Positions 1-11,896 of a stretch of 64,000 nt of DNA are shown in pieces (positions within the stretch are counted from its first letter, which is position 1; every line of letters begins with the position of its first letter). Source of the stretch: Suillus spraguei (lineage: Eukaryota; Basidiomycota; Agaricomycetes; Boletales; Suillaceae); NCBI GenBank assembly GCA_016800925.1, contig JABCPU010000004.1, forward strand, positions 372,001-436,000, given 5' to 3'. The notes below the pieces were generated by a model. It was not told the origin of the DNA, made no database searches, and saw only the letters and a program-made list of their open reading frames with translations. Made by a program: the position numbers and the translations under genes.

Positions 1-265
1 GAGACTAGGACTCAAACTAAGGTTATCACAAGAGGAAGAGGAGCAAGGACGTCTTGGATTGCTACAGTTGTAGATACAAGAGGTTTGAACTAAAGAACTA
101 CTACAACGAAACTAGCTAACTATATACACATATTGAAACTGAGATATAAACTGAGTTTGAAACTACTAGCCAATCATAAAATAGAAATGAGAATTGTACA
201 ATGTGATAGTTGTGACATTGTTATGACATCATATTCTAGAAGGTTCTAAGATCACGTGATACTAT

Positions 266-285
266 CTTATCTTATCTTATCTTAT
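266..285. repeat. (CTTAT)4 microsatellite
   Basis: Four perfect tandem copies of CTTAT in AT-rich non-coding DNA at the left edge of the window. No gene is visible in the first 430 bases. This is a simple-sequence tract with no evident function. Confidence 0.8.
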
Positions 286-553
286 CCGATAGCATCATAA
301 AAGATCTCTTCATCTTCATCAGGAAGTTTGGTTATAGAAGCGGTTATAGGGATTTCGATGGAGTTTGTGTTTGTCTTAGCGCTGGGTTTAGATGCTTTAG
401 GGAAATTGAGAAAAGAGTAATGATTTGTATTTGGAATTCATGACAGGATCAGACCTGAATGTACGGTATATGACATGCAGGCTCCATGTTAGTGACAGGA
501 CTAAATCAAAACAATCGCTATCAGTCTGGATTGATATACAAACTGAAGTAGCT

Positions 554-1150
554 TACGTGTATAAAATGTTACCATTGTACTTGGTAGGGTCAGTTCCACC
601 AAAGGTGATTTGTCCAGTAGACTCTTGCTGCAAACCAGGGTAGGGCTTGTAAAAGATACCAATTCCAGAAATGGTGCCTTGGCCATACAGGGTGTCAGTG
701 ACAGCCGGAATCGGATTTTCCAGCAACTCTTTCAGGGAGCCGACTGACAAGGCTGCAGGCCCGATGCCAAGGACACCCTCAACATTATTGAAGCCTCTTG
801 CTTGTGTAGCAGCGCCGATCGACTGCAGGGTGAGCCCAGGACTGACAGTGACGTTGTCGAGGTATTCAATTCCTATAATAATTGTAGGTATTTTTAATTT
901 ATGATATCATTGTATATCACACCAAAGAAGAAGTCATCATTGTAAGTGACCCCTACAGGGTGACCAGTGCAGAAGCTGGTGCTGGTTCTCACATACACAG
1001 CGGAACGAACCCATGTGTTCGCGCTACCGTTGTCGAGAAGCAAGTAGTCTTCGATGATGCATTAGCAACCGCATGTTTTCTCAGCATTGAACTTACAGGT
1101 TCTGCGGGTGTTGCCAATGCCAACTGGTATGCTGTAGCCCACCTGAGTGT
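554..1150 (-). pseudogene. Relic of a secreted pepsin-type aspartic protease (family A1)
   Basis: On the minus strand, fragments match the N-terminal lobe of fungal pepsin-like proteases in the right order: YSIPVGIG, then LLLDNGSANTW where the catalytic DTGS motif belongs, YVRTSTSFCTG, EYLDNVTVSPG, VEGVLGIGPAAL and ITFGGTDPTKYNG. Several features show decay. An in-frame TAA lies at 1062-1064 just before the catalytic motif. The motif reads DNG instead of DTG. The flap region, normally Tyr-Gly-Ser-Gly, reads YNDD. After GNILYT the similarity stops, so the whole second lobe with the second catalytic Asp is missing. Signal peptide and propeptide are also absent upstream. Intact relatives are secreted peptidases of about 400 residues. 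I infer a dead, truncated copy; the family assignment is firm, the exon limits are approximate. Confidence 0.75.
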
Positions 1151-1158
1151 TTATCAAA

Positions 1159-1431
1159 CATCAGGAAATTCACACATTCCTTGACGTGCCCTTATGCGGA
1201 CTTATTTACACTTAACTGCCTTGGTGAAATTGAATCTACTTGTCCAAAATTTCAATGTGAATGAATTCAGAAAAAAAAAGTTGAGATATATTAATATACA
1301 TGTTTTATTGTATTTCGCACTCAAAAAATATAAGATATGCCAGGTGAATGATGTGAGAGAGAGCAAACAAGTTTTGAGATAAGTGAGTTAAGCTGATTAA
1401 GCATGTTAAGGAATGTGTGAATTTCCTGATG
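1159..1431. repeat. Perfect 24-bp inverted repeat bracketing an AT-rich segment
   Basis: Positions 1159-1182 and 1408-1431 are exact reverse complements over 24 bases; the left arm begins CATCAGGAAATTCACACATT. The arms enclose 225 bases of AT-rich DNA with no convincing coding potential. The left arm touches the 5' edge of the aspartic-protease relic. This could be a small MITE-like element, or an inverted duplication left by a rearrangement. I do not see clear target-site duplications outside the arms. Confidence 0.8.
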
Positions 1432-1935
1432 AAGGAGCGTTAGTCAAACTTTGTCCGCGCATGCTGGGATCCCTAAGGGCCTATATACGTGCTTTATCGT
1501 GCGCCACGAGGTTAATTGTACAGTTGGAGAAGTGTAGCATACTGGTAATGGGGATGGAGATAGGGGAACTGGCAGCTTTAACCAGCGACCCTGTGATTGA
1601 CAAAAGTAGGAGAAGTATTAGCAGGGAACATGGCTTACTGGAAAGAAATATCATACTCTCAGTGGCCCATTATATATGTGCTAGCGGATTCGAACGTTTG
1701 TCGCCTTCTATACTAGCCACGTAGGAAGCATCCCCCTCGGAAAAGTGATGAAGAGACATCCCCATAAAATGTGACAAGAGACGGTTGGCTTAATTGCTTT
1801 TGCCAATGCTTACCAGGTGGTAGGAAATTACTTACTAGCCAAACAAATGCCATTTTCGTCGAGCTGATCACTCCTGTGGGCCTGATCACTTTCTATAGAA
1901 GACAAGCCCTATAGTATGTACCTCAGAGGTATTGC

Positions 1936-2145
1936 CAGATGACCGTCATGATAGTTCAAAGTAAAACGGGAGACAGACAATGCCTTAATAAACAACTGTT
2001 AACAGCTGAGCAAGGTCCACGTCGGCATCGCCGACCCCTAGTATGCAGGTGGACGACATGATGGTTCAAAGATTAGGATCAAGAATAGATAATCAACAAC
2101 AGCTGAGCAAGGTCCACATCGGCATCGCCGACCCGTAGTAATACG
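1936..2145. repeat. Two-copy direct repeat of about 105 bp
   Basis: Two diverged units lie head to tail. Each carries a CATGATRGTTCAAAG block near its start (about 1948 and 2058) and, some 60 bases later, a nearly identical block of about 36 bases from AGCTGAGCAAGGTCCAC through CGGCATCGCCGACCC. The second block contains a short hairpin, GTCGG-CATCG-CCGAC in unit 1. The spacer between blocks is more diverged. The repeat ends just downstream of the stop codon of the acid phosphatase gene. Confidence 0.7.
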
Positions 2146-2181
2146 GAGATTAAGGTGGCCACCAAATACTCAATCATCCTC

Positions 2182-4309
2182 TTAGCTAGTAGGGTATCTT
2201 CCATCGATTATGGTGTCGGGATCGGGCATGGTATAATTGGCGAAGCAATCATACGCAAAGTCAATCTCCCCAATTCGTTCTTGCATCCCGCTGATGAAGC
2301 TGGGCAATGCGCAGAGACCGTTCGGATCTTCTTCGCAACCATTGATGCCCGTCAGTGGCACCACAGCATCGTTCAGAATGAACCGGATGTGAGTCGGCTC
2401 CTGTGAGGCTGGGCAACTGAGTACCTGCGCTACGAGTTGGCTGGCGTAAGGTGCAATCTGGCTGACAATGTAAGACTATGTGATTGGTCAGAAATCGAGG
2501 CAAGCAGTGGTCGATGAGACTGCGTACACGATTAGCGGGTATATGGTCGGTTGGCAGAGGTCCATTTGCAGCTAGACTGGTAAAGTTTAGAGCAGTGACG
2601 ACTGAGCCCTTCCGTCAGTAACCTTGCACTGGAAAGGAAGAAAGTGCCGACATACTACAGGACATGACAACGTCGTGGGTAGCGTCCGCATATACAATTT
2701 GATTAAGAGGGAATGTGATGTTGCTCGAATCAAGAGTACTGTTGGTGGTGCTGTTCCAGACATTAATGGGAGTGTGAGTGAGACGTGACACTAGTTCCTG
2801 GACATAGCCAAGGCCCTGCGCTGCTGCTGTTGGGTTACCAGGTCCCTCACTGTACCAGAAATCTTTGTTCACAATGAAGTCATTAGTCACTCAGGTCGCA
2901 AGTTTACCACTCAAAGTGCTCACTAAGATCTGCAAACAAAGATCACCAGCGAACTAAGCAAGGCAACAACAAGTGCCATTTGAGGGAACATACCAACGTA
3001 ATATTCGTATCCTTCCCATTCTTCCTCAGTAAAAAGGTCGCAAAACTCGGAATATCCGAGGGCCACGGTCTGCGGGATATCAAAATCCATGAAGACCATG
3101 CAAATGATGTGATTACCTCGTAGGTGCACATTTCCTGCATAGCAATCAATCGTGAGGTGGTCAAATTAAACCCTGGGATTGATGGTTGCAAACGCTCTTG
3201 AGCAGATTGGAGATAGATATCCGCCCATTTACCGCTCTGAATGTCACCGAAGTAACCGATATCCTCCGTGTTGGAGTTAGTGCATGTTTCATAAGGAGCG
3301 AGGGTGTTGTTGAAGCCATCAGCTTCGATGATGATCTCCTGGTGATAGTCGGTCTCGTAAGTTGTGAGCCCAAAAAAGCCCGCAGCAAAGTTGAGGCTAC
3401 CGATGGCATTATGGCATCAGGCACAGCGCACGGAAAAATATGAATAAATTGCTCACGCAGAATCCACCATGCGATCTATATGACATAAGCAAATCATCAG
3501 AGCCCATTGTGAAATAAATGTTAGATGGAGGCGAACTTTCAGAAGTAGTACGGAATACTGGGAGGTCGGTGAAGGCATTAAGCAAGTTGCCATATCTGTA
3601 GCGGAAGGCAACCCCATTACTAAAGCTGATGGAATGGAGCGTGAGTGGAAGTATCGTAAAAAAAGAGCTAACGTACAGAGATTCACGGCCGAAAGGGGTC
3701 AAGATCTCAGCGCCCAACTTATATGTCCAGGTTGCCAAGAATTCCAATTCACCGGTGGCACTGAAGCTTTCGTTCGATGCAGCAGTATTGAGGTCAGTGG
3801 CGAACTGAGAAGGTCCAGAGCCAGAGGTTGGATAGCGGGCGCCGTGGCGCATCAAGAGATGTACTGCGTTGATGCCACACCCTTCCGGGATGATGGGGGA
3901 TGCATCGGGAAGACCAAAGGACTCCACGGAATACATGGGCCCCAGGTTGCCCCAGTGACGCATGACATTGAAAGTGGAGTTCGCGCCATCTGCGGATTCG
4001 GGCCTCGACAAGGGAAATACGTTTTCGACCTTGGAGAACGGGATGGCAGTTATGATGGCCGCAGGTTCAGCACCAGCTGAAAGTTTAAAAAAAAAATTAA
4101 TTCAAACACAGGGAATACAATTAAGATTATCACTGACTAGGTGTTGGACCTGGATAACCGACTTGAGATGCATCGGGGAAGTATGTGTCGATAGCAGTGT
4201 CAGTGACACCGGGGGGAGGATAAGAGTCAACGACAGTTGATCCTGCATAACTGGATGCTAACTGTGCGGTGCAGAATGGCAGAGCAAGTAGGAGAACAGC
4301 GGCAAGCAT
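2182..4309 (-). CDS. Secreted histidine acid phosphatase (phytase-like)
   Basis: The product should release phosphate from organic phosphate esters outside the cell. The start at 4309 gives an N-terminal signal peptide (MLAAVLLLALPFCTAQ). The branch-2 histidine phosphatase motif RHGARYP (in LLMRHGARYPTSGSG) carries the nucleophilic His. Near the C-terminus VYADATHDVVM supplies the His-Asp proton donor pair. Other exons read LNFAAGFFGLTTYE and YSEFCDLFTEEEWEGYEYYV, typical of fungal phytase/acid phosphatases. The last exon runs to the stop at 2182. About six or more exons are split by short introns; the first intron follows VGYPGPTP. Many NxS/T sites fit secretion. Substrate (phytate or general phosphomonoesters) cannot be told from sequence. 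Exon borders in the middle are approximate. Confidence 0.88.
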
Positions 4310-6200
4310 GGCTCAATGGGTCCGAAGAAGAGAATGAAGTGCCCGAGTTATATACATACGTGATCATTAAGATCACAGTTTAAGAACCTTATACGCTCAT
4401 CATGTGCATGATCATTATTATCAAACGTTGGATGATCTTCACATATGTGTGGCACCAGGGCGCACTAAATACGCCGAAAGCGCTCCAATTTCTTGAACTT
4501 TTCCTTTGAGTTTAGCGGGACAGACGACACTCGAAGTGATTTCCTTACCCAACGTGCATCATCATTGGTGCATGGATATATGTTAACATGTTAACATGGT
4601 GCCAATCAATGACTCTGGTAGGTCAAGGATCGCATGGGGCGCCCACATGCATGCATGATTTTGGATGCAGCCTTTGGCGGCTTTTGGTAGGCTGCCTTAG
4701 CGAGCGACCTAGCGATACCTACGGAAACTGCGCCGCTTGGGAACCATGACAGCGATTGGTCGGGCCCCGGGGTTCGACCAAAAGACTGGGTTTGTTGGAC
4801 GCTTTATAATTAGACTGATGACCAGCCCGTCGATGGGACGGACTACATAGTAAAAATATGGGTTTGAATTTGGATGCCAAACGAATTCTCACAGTAAGTT
4901 TGGCCAATGAGAAAACGACTGTTTTCCAGGTGGCAAATAGAATGCAAAATAATTCTCTTGTTATTGACGCGACGTGACCTGCGAATTCAATGAACCATCC
5001 AAGCCATTCACATTGCTTCTCTCGATACACTTGATCAGTCTGCGCGTGATTTAGATGCTTAATCGTGCATGTGTCGACAGCCGTGACAACAATCGTTCCA
5101 CGACAACAGCTCAAGGCCGTTCTTCCAACACTCCCAGTGTGGTAAATCCAAGCACAGGCAGCAGAAAACCCTACTGTTTGCTTCGATACTCTATTGGTGC
5201 AGAGAAATAGTGTAAAAGATGCTGTGAAGAAACACTGTGATGCGAGGCTGAGAGGCAAGTTGTGTGATGATTACCGAGCTTGAGAACAGGTTTGATACGG
5301 TCGTATGGTGAGAGTCTGGGAGAAGTTTGAACAGCCCCGGAGATAACATGATATGGTGATATCAACAAAGCCAGAGTTCACTGAATGATTAAATCGCTAT
5401 CCAGGATGGTCGAATATTCTCGCATGATATTGCAGGCAGCGATAGCCGAAGACAGCGATAGTAGAAATAAGTTACATTGACAATGAAACGTCTGTCAAAA
5501 GACGCTGCCCGGCAACACACTCGAATGTAAAGTTCACTCACACGTCACGTTACTGTGAGAACTTAGAAGCCATCCAGTCCCTTTATAGAATTTATCTCCG
5601 GCAAAACTTGTCATCACATTTTCCCAAAACTTTATACACTGGCGGAACATATGTCATGCCCAAAATTGAACTTCGCATACGCAGAAAATCTGCTTGAATT
5701 TGTTATTGTCACTAACATATGGTCGCTTGCAATATTCAATTTAAATTCAAAATATTTTCTTTGCGTGCCGGAATGTCCCGGTACCATGCGCGGCTGCGAT
5801 GTACCACCTCCTTGCTCGCTCAAACAATACCCACCCACAGTTATCGTCAGGCCATATTTAATTACATTACTTAGTACATGACAATTTATTGACTTATTCA
5901 CCATCCTGAGTGCACAATCGAATTCGTAAGCAGAGGTGTCCGCTCCACCTGCTTGCGTCCCAGCTAACGCGAATGCTCGGCTCAGCCCAACCCAATAGAT
6001 CGTGTCAGCGACTCACAAGCTACACGAAGCTGGACTACATAGTATACTGTATACAAGCGCTGATCATAATATTATTTTTCCCACCACCAGGTGCAAACCA
6101 GGTGGCATGCTACTACTACATACTTATTACTACTAACGTACTCCGGCTATAAGCTACTTAGTCTGCTGCTTCGACTTTAAGCTTTATGTATTGAGAGGCA
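4310..6200. other. Gene-poor region with no supported gene
   Basis: About 1.9 kb between the divergently oriented acid phosphatase and PP2C genes. The longest open frame (minus, 4719-5258) has no recognisable domain, no clear intron logic and an unlikely composition, so I do not call it. Small features include a doubled GTTAACAT near 4580 and a CATGCATGCATG run near 4648. Promoters of both flanking genes must lie here. Confidence 0.6.
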
Positions 6201-7898
6201 ATGCTCGTTAAGCATGCAACGAATACCGCCCTTACCATTCCAGTCTTAAATATCGCATTGCGGTGCTCATCCTCACGCCGGTATCATGACTTTGTCCGTT
6301 TCTCTACTCCAGGTCAACTTCCTTTCCTTTCTTCTTTTGGGCTTTGAACGAACAGTTACATACCTTCTATAGGTGGCGCAGCCCGTCTACCACTTCATTC
6401 CCCAACCATTATAGGCGTAGCATCGTCAAGAGGTACTCGCGGGTGAGCATTCATTCTTCCTCATCCCTCCTTGCGCACCCGAGGTTCAGTCTCTGTTCTC
6501 GCAGTCACCAGGAAGACTACCATGCATTTGCATCATTACTCTTGGATCCTGAAGGGCTACAAGCAAGCTTGAAGAGAACACTTGGCATCGATTGGGCCCC
6601 AAAAAATATCAATGATCCGTTAACACGTCAGGTAGTCTTTGTCGGCCTATATGATGGGTATGTACTGTATCCATCTCGACATCATGCAACTGTTGACACC
6701 ATCCAGACATGGCGGATCTACTGTTTCTCAGTATTTGCGCCAGGAACTACACGGCTTATTCGAATCCGTCGACAAGGCTCACATCCCGGAGTTGTATTTG
6801 TGGATCAAGGACCAAGGCGGTTATTTCAAGAGGTTTCGCGGCGGTGCCCTCGCTCCCTGGATAAATCAGTCCAACGGAACACCCCCGCTAGATCTCGAGG
6901 CACGTGCTACCCAGGCATTCTTCGAAGTTGGTGAGCAACAATTTCTCGTCCATTTACGTTTACAAATGGGGTAAGTTCAGACCGTCTTCTCTCTATTGAG
7001 AGTGCCGCCAGAACATGTGGAGCGACAGCATCCGTCGCGATCCTCCACTCCCTTGATACCCGCCCGTTCTTCTTATCCACAAAACTCGTTTTGACAGTCG
7101 CTCATGCTGGGTTGGTCATATTTTTAATAAACACAAATATATATTTTAAAAATATCCAAATAGCGACGCTCGAGTACTCCTTGGTGGCACTAGCGACTGC
7201 CTTGTCCGCCCGATGACCGAGAATCATCATCCCGATACACTTATAGAAGCTACACGTCTCCGACGGATGATGGGTTCGTCGCTTATCACTGATTCGTTCG
7301 GCGAGTCTCGGTAAGGCAAAACAACGTTTTCTGTTATCGTGCCCTGAAATAACTTTGTAGCTGGATGGGTGCTCTGGCAAATACGAGAGCGTGAGTAGCT
7401 AACCTGCCTGCTTCTAGTGATTTGCTGATGTCGATCTTAGCCTCGGAGATCTCAAGTGGAAGCCATACGGCGTGACTCCAGAACCAGATGTTCGAACCAT
7501 ACTGCTGGAAGGTGTTATACTTTTTGTGGAGTGTTGTCATAACTTCTTACCTCCTCGACAGGTACAAAATGGGCGTACATGATCATCGTCTCTGACGGTG
7601 TGTCATCCATACTATCCGATCAAGAAATAGTCGACGTTGCCCGAGGCGCACCCAGCCCAAAGAAAGCTGCCGAGCAAATCTTGTCATACTCTGAAGAGTT
7701 GGGTGGGGAAGACAATGCAACAGTTATAGTCGTGCCCTTGTCTGGTTGGAGAAGTATTCAAGGCCCTGATAGGACTCGCGCTCTTCGCGAGTACCGAAGT
7801 CAGCAAGCGGGTAAGTGCTTCGAGCTTTCTTTTGTTCTCTATTCGATTGATAGTGTCATGATAGTCGGAAGTGAGCGACAGAGGAGAATGTGATTTAG
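6201..7898 (+). CDS. Mitochondrial PP2C-type Ser/Thr phosphatase (PTC6-like)
   Basis: A metal-dependent PP2C phosphatase, about 400 residues over ten exons that join in frame: 6201-6312, 6373-6442, 6505-6657, 6707-6930, 6981-7110, 7164-7310, 7361-7390, 7441-7511, 7562-7810 and 7882-7898. The ATG at 6201 gives an N-terminus rich in basic and hydroxyl residues without acids (MLVKHATNTALTIPVLNIAL), which looks like a mitochondrial presequence. Signature motifs in order are GVASSRGTRGHQEDYHAF, FVGLYDGHGGS, RTCGATASVAILHS, LTVAHAGDAR, LANTRALGDLKW, IIVSDGVSSIL and GGEDNATVIVV, so the metal-binding aspartates are present. The layout resembles fungal Ptc6, which acts in mitochondria; that subtype is an inference. 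It converges with the gamma-glutamyltransferase gene, leaving 100 bp between stops. The last exon of only 17 nt is the least certain part. Confidence 0.9.
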
Positions 7899-7998
7899 AG
7901 GATTCATAAGTTATACCCCCGTTAGAGTACATAATTCACTATATTATCGCAGACATTGACATTTGTTTGGTATGTGGATCAGTCTCCTTTGGAGATCT

Positions 7999-10631
7999 TT
8001 AAATCTGCGCCACGGCATGACCGTCCGACCTTGGGTCGCACCCGGCAGCCCAAACAGTCTTCCCAGACGGATCAACTATTTTCTGAATGATCTGTCCACG
8101 GCCCATCATCCCCCTCCCCAGCCGCTAACGACATTGGCATCATGACCCATAGCTAAAGCGACTCGTTCAGGGACGGGATGCCAAGAAAACAAAAAACCAT
8201 ACCGCGAAGCTTCTGGATAGTTGACATGGGAATAGCGTCTTCGAAGTTAATCCCACCGCTGACTACACCGAAGCAGCGGGATCCTTGTCATCTGAGTCAG
8301 GCATTCCAGCTGAGATGCAAAATCGTGGAGCATCAAGGGCAGCTTGGGCAGTGAATCCACGCAGCATATTCAGCAGGACCTGGACGTGACCTTGGGGCTG
8401 TATAATGTCATTCAGCCACTATATCTACGAGCACTGGAAGGGCGCAAGTACATACCTGCATGAAACCACCCATTACACCGTAGGAAAGAAACAGATCGCC
8501 CCCTCGTAACGCCATTGCAGGGATGATGGTGTGGTATGGCCGCTTTCCGCCCTACATAAATGGTACAAGTCAATAGGCTGCACCGTTACGTTCGCTGTAT
8601 GATAAACCTGTAAGCAGTTAGGGTGGCCCTCCTGCAGAACGAATCCGCCACCCCTATTCTGAAGAGTAAAGCCGCATCCCTTGGGTACAGCTTCATGTAA
8701 AAATCAGTATCGTTTAAACTGTGGCACGAAATAATGTCACCTCCTGTCCCAAATCCTTTGGTTGCAAAGCATTAACGCGTGCACTCGCAGACAAACTGGA
8801 TGCCCTACCTGCGTAGTTGCTCTGAATGAAACTACATGCATTCCCCCACTGATCCGAGGCTGAAACACAAAGCCGCTTAGTAAACGAACACTGCACAAGC
8901 TGCATTATTTAACATACCAGTAAAGTACACCGTATCAGATGAGTTCACTGGATTTCCCTACACGACTGTAAGTAAATTAAATGCGAATGACTATCGAACA
9001 AGGCTCACGTGGACGATGTTGGGGTTTCTAGCTTGAGCGTCGAATAGAGCTGCGCGTTTGGATAGATATTCCTATGACCTAGATTAGATGCGACAGAGAA
9101 ATACAGGCTTAAATGCTAACCCTGCTTAGTAGTTCATCAACCGGGATTTTGTTGAACTTAGGATCAGTCACATAGTATTGTGTGTCTACTGCTTGTTAGT
9201 TGCGGAAAACAAGTAAGCCATGTGATGATCTCACCCGCAAAGGCGAGACTAAGTTAAAGAGACGTAAATATAAATCCAGAACATTCAACCACTAATACGC
9301 ACCGTAGAGCCTCGATGAGTGCATGGAGATACTCGGCAGAGTTGTGTTCTAATTCCAGGAGGGACGGAATCTTTCCTTGTATCTGCATTTGCTCGAGAAT
9401 GCCAAGAGCAACCAATGCAGTGATGCCTGGCCATGAACATTAGTTACGCTTGGTGGAGACCCGTTTATCTTCACCTTGACCATTGGGAGGACACTACATA
9501 AGATAAAGTCAGCATCTACCAGTAAACTACACCATAGACAACTCGCCTCATAAACAGTAACATCTCCAGCATAAGTGTATTTGATCGGCTCTACGAATGA
9601 CGTCTCGTGCTTTGCAAGATCGTTGAGCTCCATAATACCCCCTTTACTTTGAACGAGCTCCACTATAGCTTCTGCAATACGACCTTTATAGAAACCATCC
9701 TTTCCTTGCTCCGCGACAGCGCGGAAAGTCTGAGCAAGGTTGGGAAACTTCATGATTTGACCTGGGAGAGGTGCTTTTCCATTCAAAAGCATTTCGTGTC
9801 CGTTCGGCGACGCATCTTGTATCAACTTCTCCGAGTGCTGCCACTGTAGACAAATCAGCAAATTGTCCAATATGAACAAAAGGTGAACTGGCATTATAAC
9901 TGTGAATTTCGGATACTGGGACTCTACAACAGAGTAGTCAATAAACTTGGCGATGACTAGCGGGACAAACATTACGGACCCTTCCTCAGCGAGCCTAATT
10001 GCAGGCGCCAGAACTTCAGCAACGGTGAGTTTTCCACTTCCGAGTGTTTCCACAGTATCGACCCATGCAGCAGCAGCACCTGTTCGCTCGTTCATGCATC
10101 ACGTGATCAAAGATGTCAAAAAACAAACCTGGCACGGTGACAGAGTTGAGGTCTGTGAGAGGAATCTGGGCGCCATTAACACCTCGTTGACGCATATAAT
10201 CGACCGACAACTTCTGAGGAGAGTGGCCAGAGCCATTCATCGCCTTTATGGTTTTCGTTTTGGCATCATAGAAGAGACAAAAGGCATCCCTATTTCGCTC
10301 GGGCTCTCAGACTGGGATTATGCATTTGCTCTTGAAATATACACACCCTCCTATGCCGCAGCAACTTGGCTCGGTCACATTAAGAGCAGCAGAGGTTGCA
10401 ACAGCGGCATCAGCTGCGAACAAGAGCACACAATGTCGGTAGAAGCTGATATCGAGAACACCGGTACTCACCTGCATTTCCGCCTTTCCTTAGGATCTCG
10501 AGTCCAGCCTCCGCTGCGAGAGGTTGGGAACATGCGATGACACCCTTGGTACCATAGACTTGGGATCGTCGACTTGGAAATTGCTGGAACACGAGATCAG
10601 GCTGGTCTACCTTACTCCAATTGACTTTCAT
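7999..10631 (-). CDS. GGT1: Gamma-glutamyltransferase (gamma-glutamyltranspeptidase)
   Basis: An N-terminal nucleophile hydrolase that cleaves or transfers the gamma-glutamyl group of glutathione. Motifs from the start are [60 protein letters not shown], then the small subunit: [20 protein letters not shown], in which the Thr of DTVY is the likely autocatalytic nucleophile, followed by [20 protein letters not shown] and the C-terminal [18 protein letters not shown]. The FGTG segment comes from a 15-nt exon (8741-8755). No obvious signal peptide is present, as in bacterial YwrD-like cytosolic relatives. Two apparent single-base losses interrupt the C-terminal reading frame, near 8265-8272 and at the C5 run 8110-8114; restored frames on both sides remain well conserved. 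They may be assembly errors or true mutations. Confidence 0.88.
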
Positions 10632-11204
10632 TGTAGCGAGTGCGGGCGGAATGGTGGTAAGGAGCTACGATAAATCACTCAAGATTCCAATTTATCACTA
10701 AAAACTCACACACTATCAAACTCAAGGGGTGCTCACATGGACTCCGATGTAACCAACTTGAGACATCAACGGAACACCGGCGCAGTACCACATGATATGT
10801 TCCTTACTATAGAGATACGCACTAGTTAGTATGTTCGATCTGACATTTGGGTGTGACTAACTGAACTTTAGAGGTTCGAAGTTCGAAAGAGGGTGTGACA
10901 TATGATATTTTTCACATTACTTAGTTCGTACTGCAGTGTGAATTCCTCAAGTAGTACAGATATGATGCTCGTACTCACCCAGAAATGCTGATGGCAACAG
11001 AGCTATGTCTTTATCAATTTTACTTCCATCGGAAAAGCAGGAGACTCCAATGGATGGCGCAAAAACATCGAGACACAGAACATGCAATTGCTCAAGCTGG
11101 CGGTCGTTGGCGCGAACGCGCTACGATTACATAACAATCAAAGGAGTTTAGGGCATTGGGCAGCATGGGCGAGGGCGACTGCTACAAGTGTCTATTTGTT
11201 CGTC
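10632..11204. other. Divergent intergenic region between GGT1 and prefoldin 6
   Basis: A 573-bp stretch between two divergent start codons. I see no coding exon here in either strand that joins to a neighbour. It should hold both promoters, but no TATA box or known factor site stands out. Confidence 0.6.
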
Positions 11205-11734
11205 ATGTCTCTAGAATTCCGTTTCCAATCGGCATCAACGGAATATCAGAAAATACAAACAGAACTAGCAAGTCTGGTGGAGAATCGCACTCGTCTCGAT
11301 GCCCAGCTTTCCGAGAATGAGATGGTCAAAAAGGTTTGCCGAACATCTTCGCAAACTCGTTTTTACCAACTCCATCTTCTAGGAGTTTGCGCAGTTAACC
11401 CCCAGTAATACTGTCTATAAACTTATGGGACCTGTACTGGTGCCTCAAGATCAGAATGAGGCCAAAACCAATGTGGAGACGCGCCTGGAATTTATCAAGA
11501 GCGAAATGTCATTGGTTTCATGTCCGAGTTGAATGCAGGACTCATCAGTATCACAGAAAACGTGTAGATGCACAAATAAATGATAGTGAGGATAGGTCAG
11601 AGAAAAAGAAGAATGAGGTATTGTCGCTTGCCCGTTTTTCCCCAATGACAAGTTTGACCCGACAATCCGTTGTGCCGCAGCTCGTCGAAATACAAACGAA
11701 ACTTCAGCAGGCTCAAACTACGCCAAATTCTTAG
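11205..11734 (+). CDS. YKE2: Prefoldin subunit 6
   Basis: A beta-type prefoldin subunit, part of the hexameric cytosolic chaperone that hands actin and tubulin to the CCT chaperonin. Four exons (11205-11333, 11383-11507, 11557-11617, 11681-11734) join in frame to 122 residues, a normal length for this family. The protein starts MSLEFRFQSASTEYQKIQTE, has the conserved hairpin LMGPVLVPQDQNEAKTNVET, and ends with a coiled coil (VDAQINDSEDRSEKKKNE, then LVEIQTKLQQAQT). Two helices around a beta hairpin is the prefoldin architecture. It converges with the RdRP gene, with 162 bp between stop codons. Confidence 0.93.
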
Positions 11735-11896
11735 GCGAATGCTGCTGTGAAGACACCTTGGAATCGAATTACTGGTCCTGACAGGAGTGCCAACTCGCTT
11801 GAACGACCAACTTGCATTTAACCACCCAGTGCTACTCGTACAGTGTACACCCTGCATACTACTAAATCCTACATCAGATCAACACGTACTGAACCG

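Noticed and set aside
4765..4790. GGCCCCGGGGTTCGACC resembling a tRNA T-arm
   Set aside because: No matching D-arm, anticodon arm or acceptor stem at the right distances.
4719..5258. Minus-strand open frame of 179 codons
   Set aside because: No family words, no signal of intron phase, odd composition, and stop-poor only by chance; not enough to call a gene.
8225..8280. Possible 56-nt intron (gtgtag...ccag) to explain the first GGT1 frame break
   Set aside because: The putative intron itself translates as conserved coding sequence ([20 protein letters not shown]), and removing it does not restore the downstream frame.
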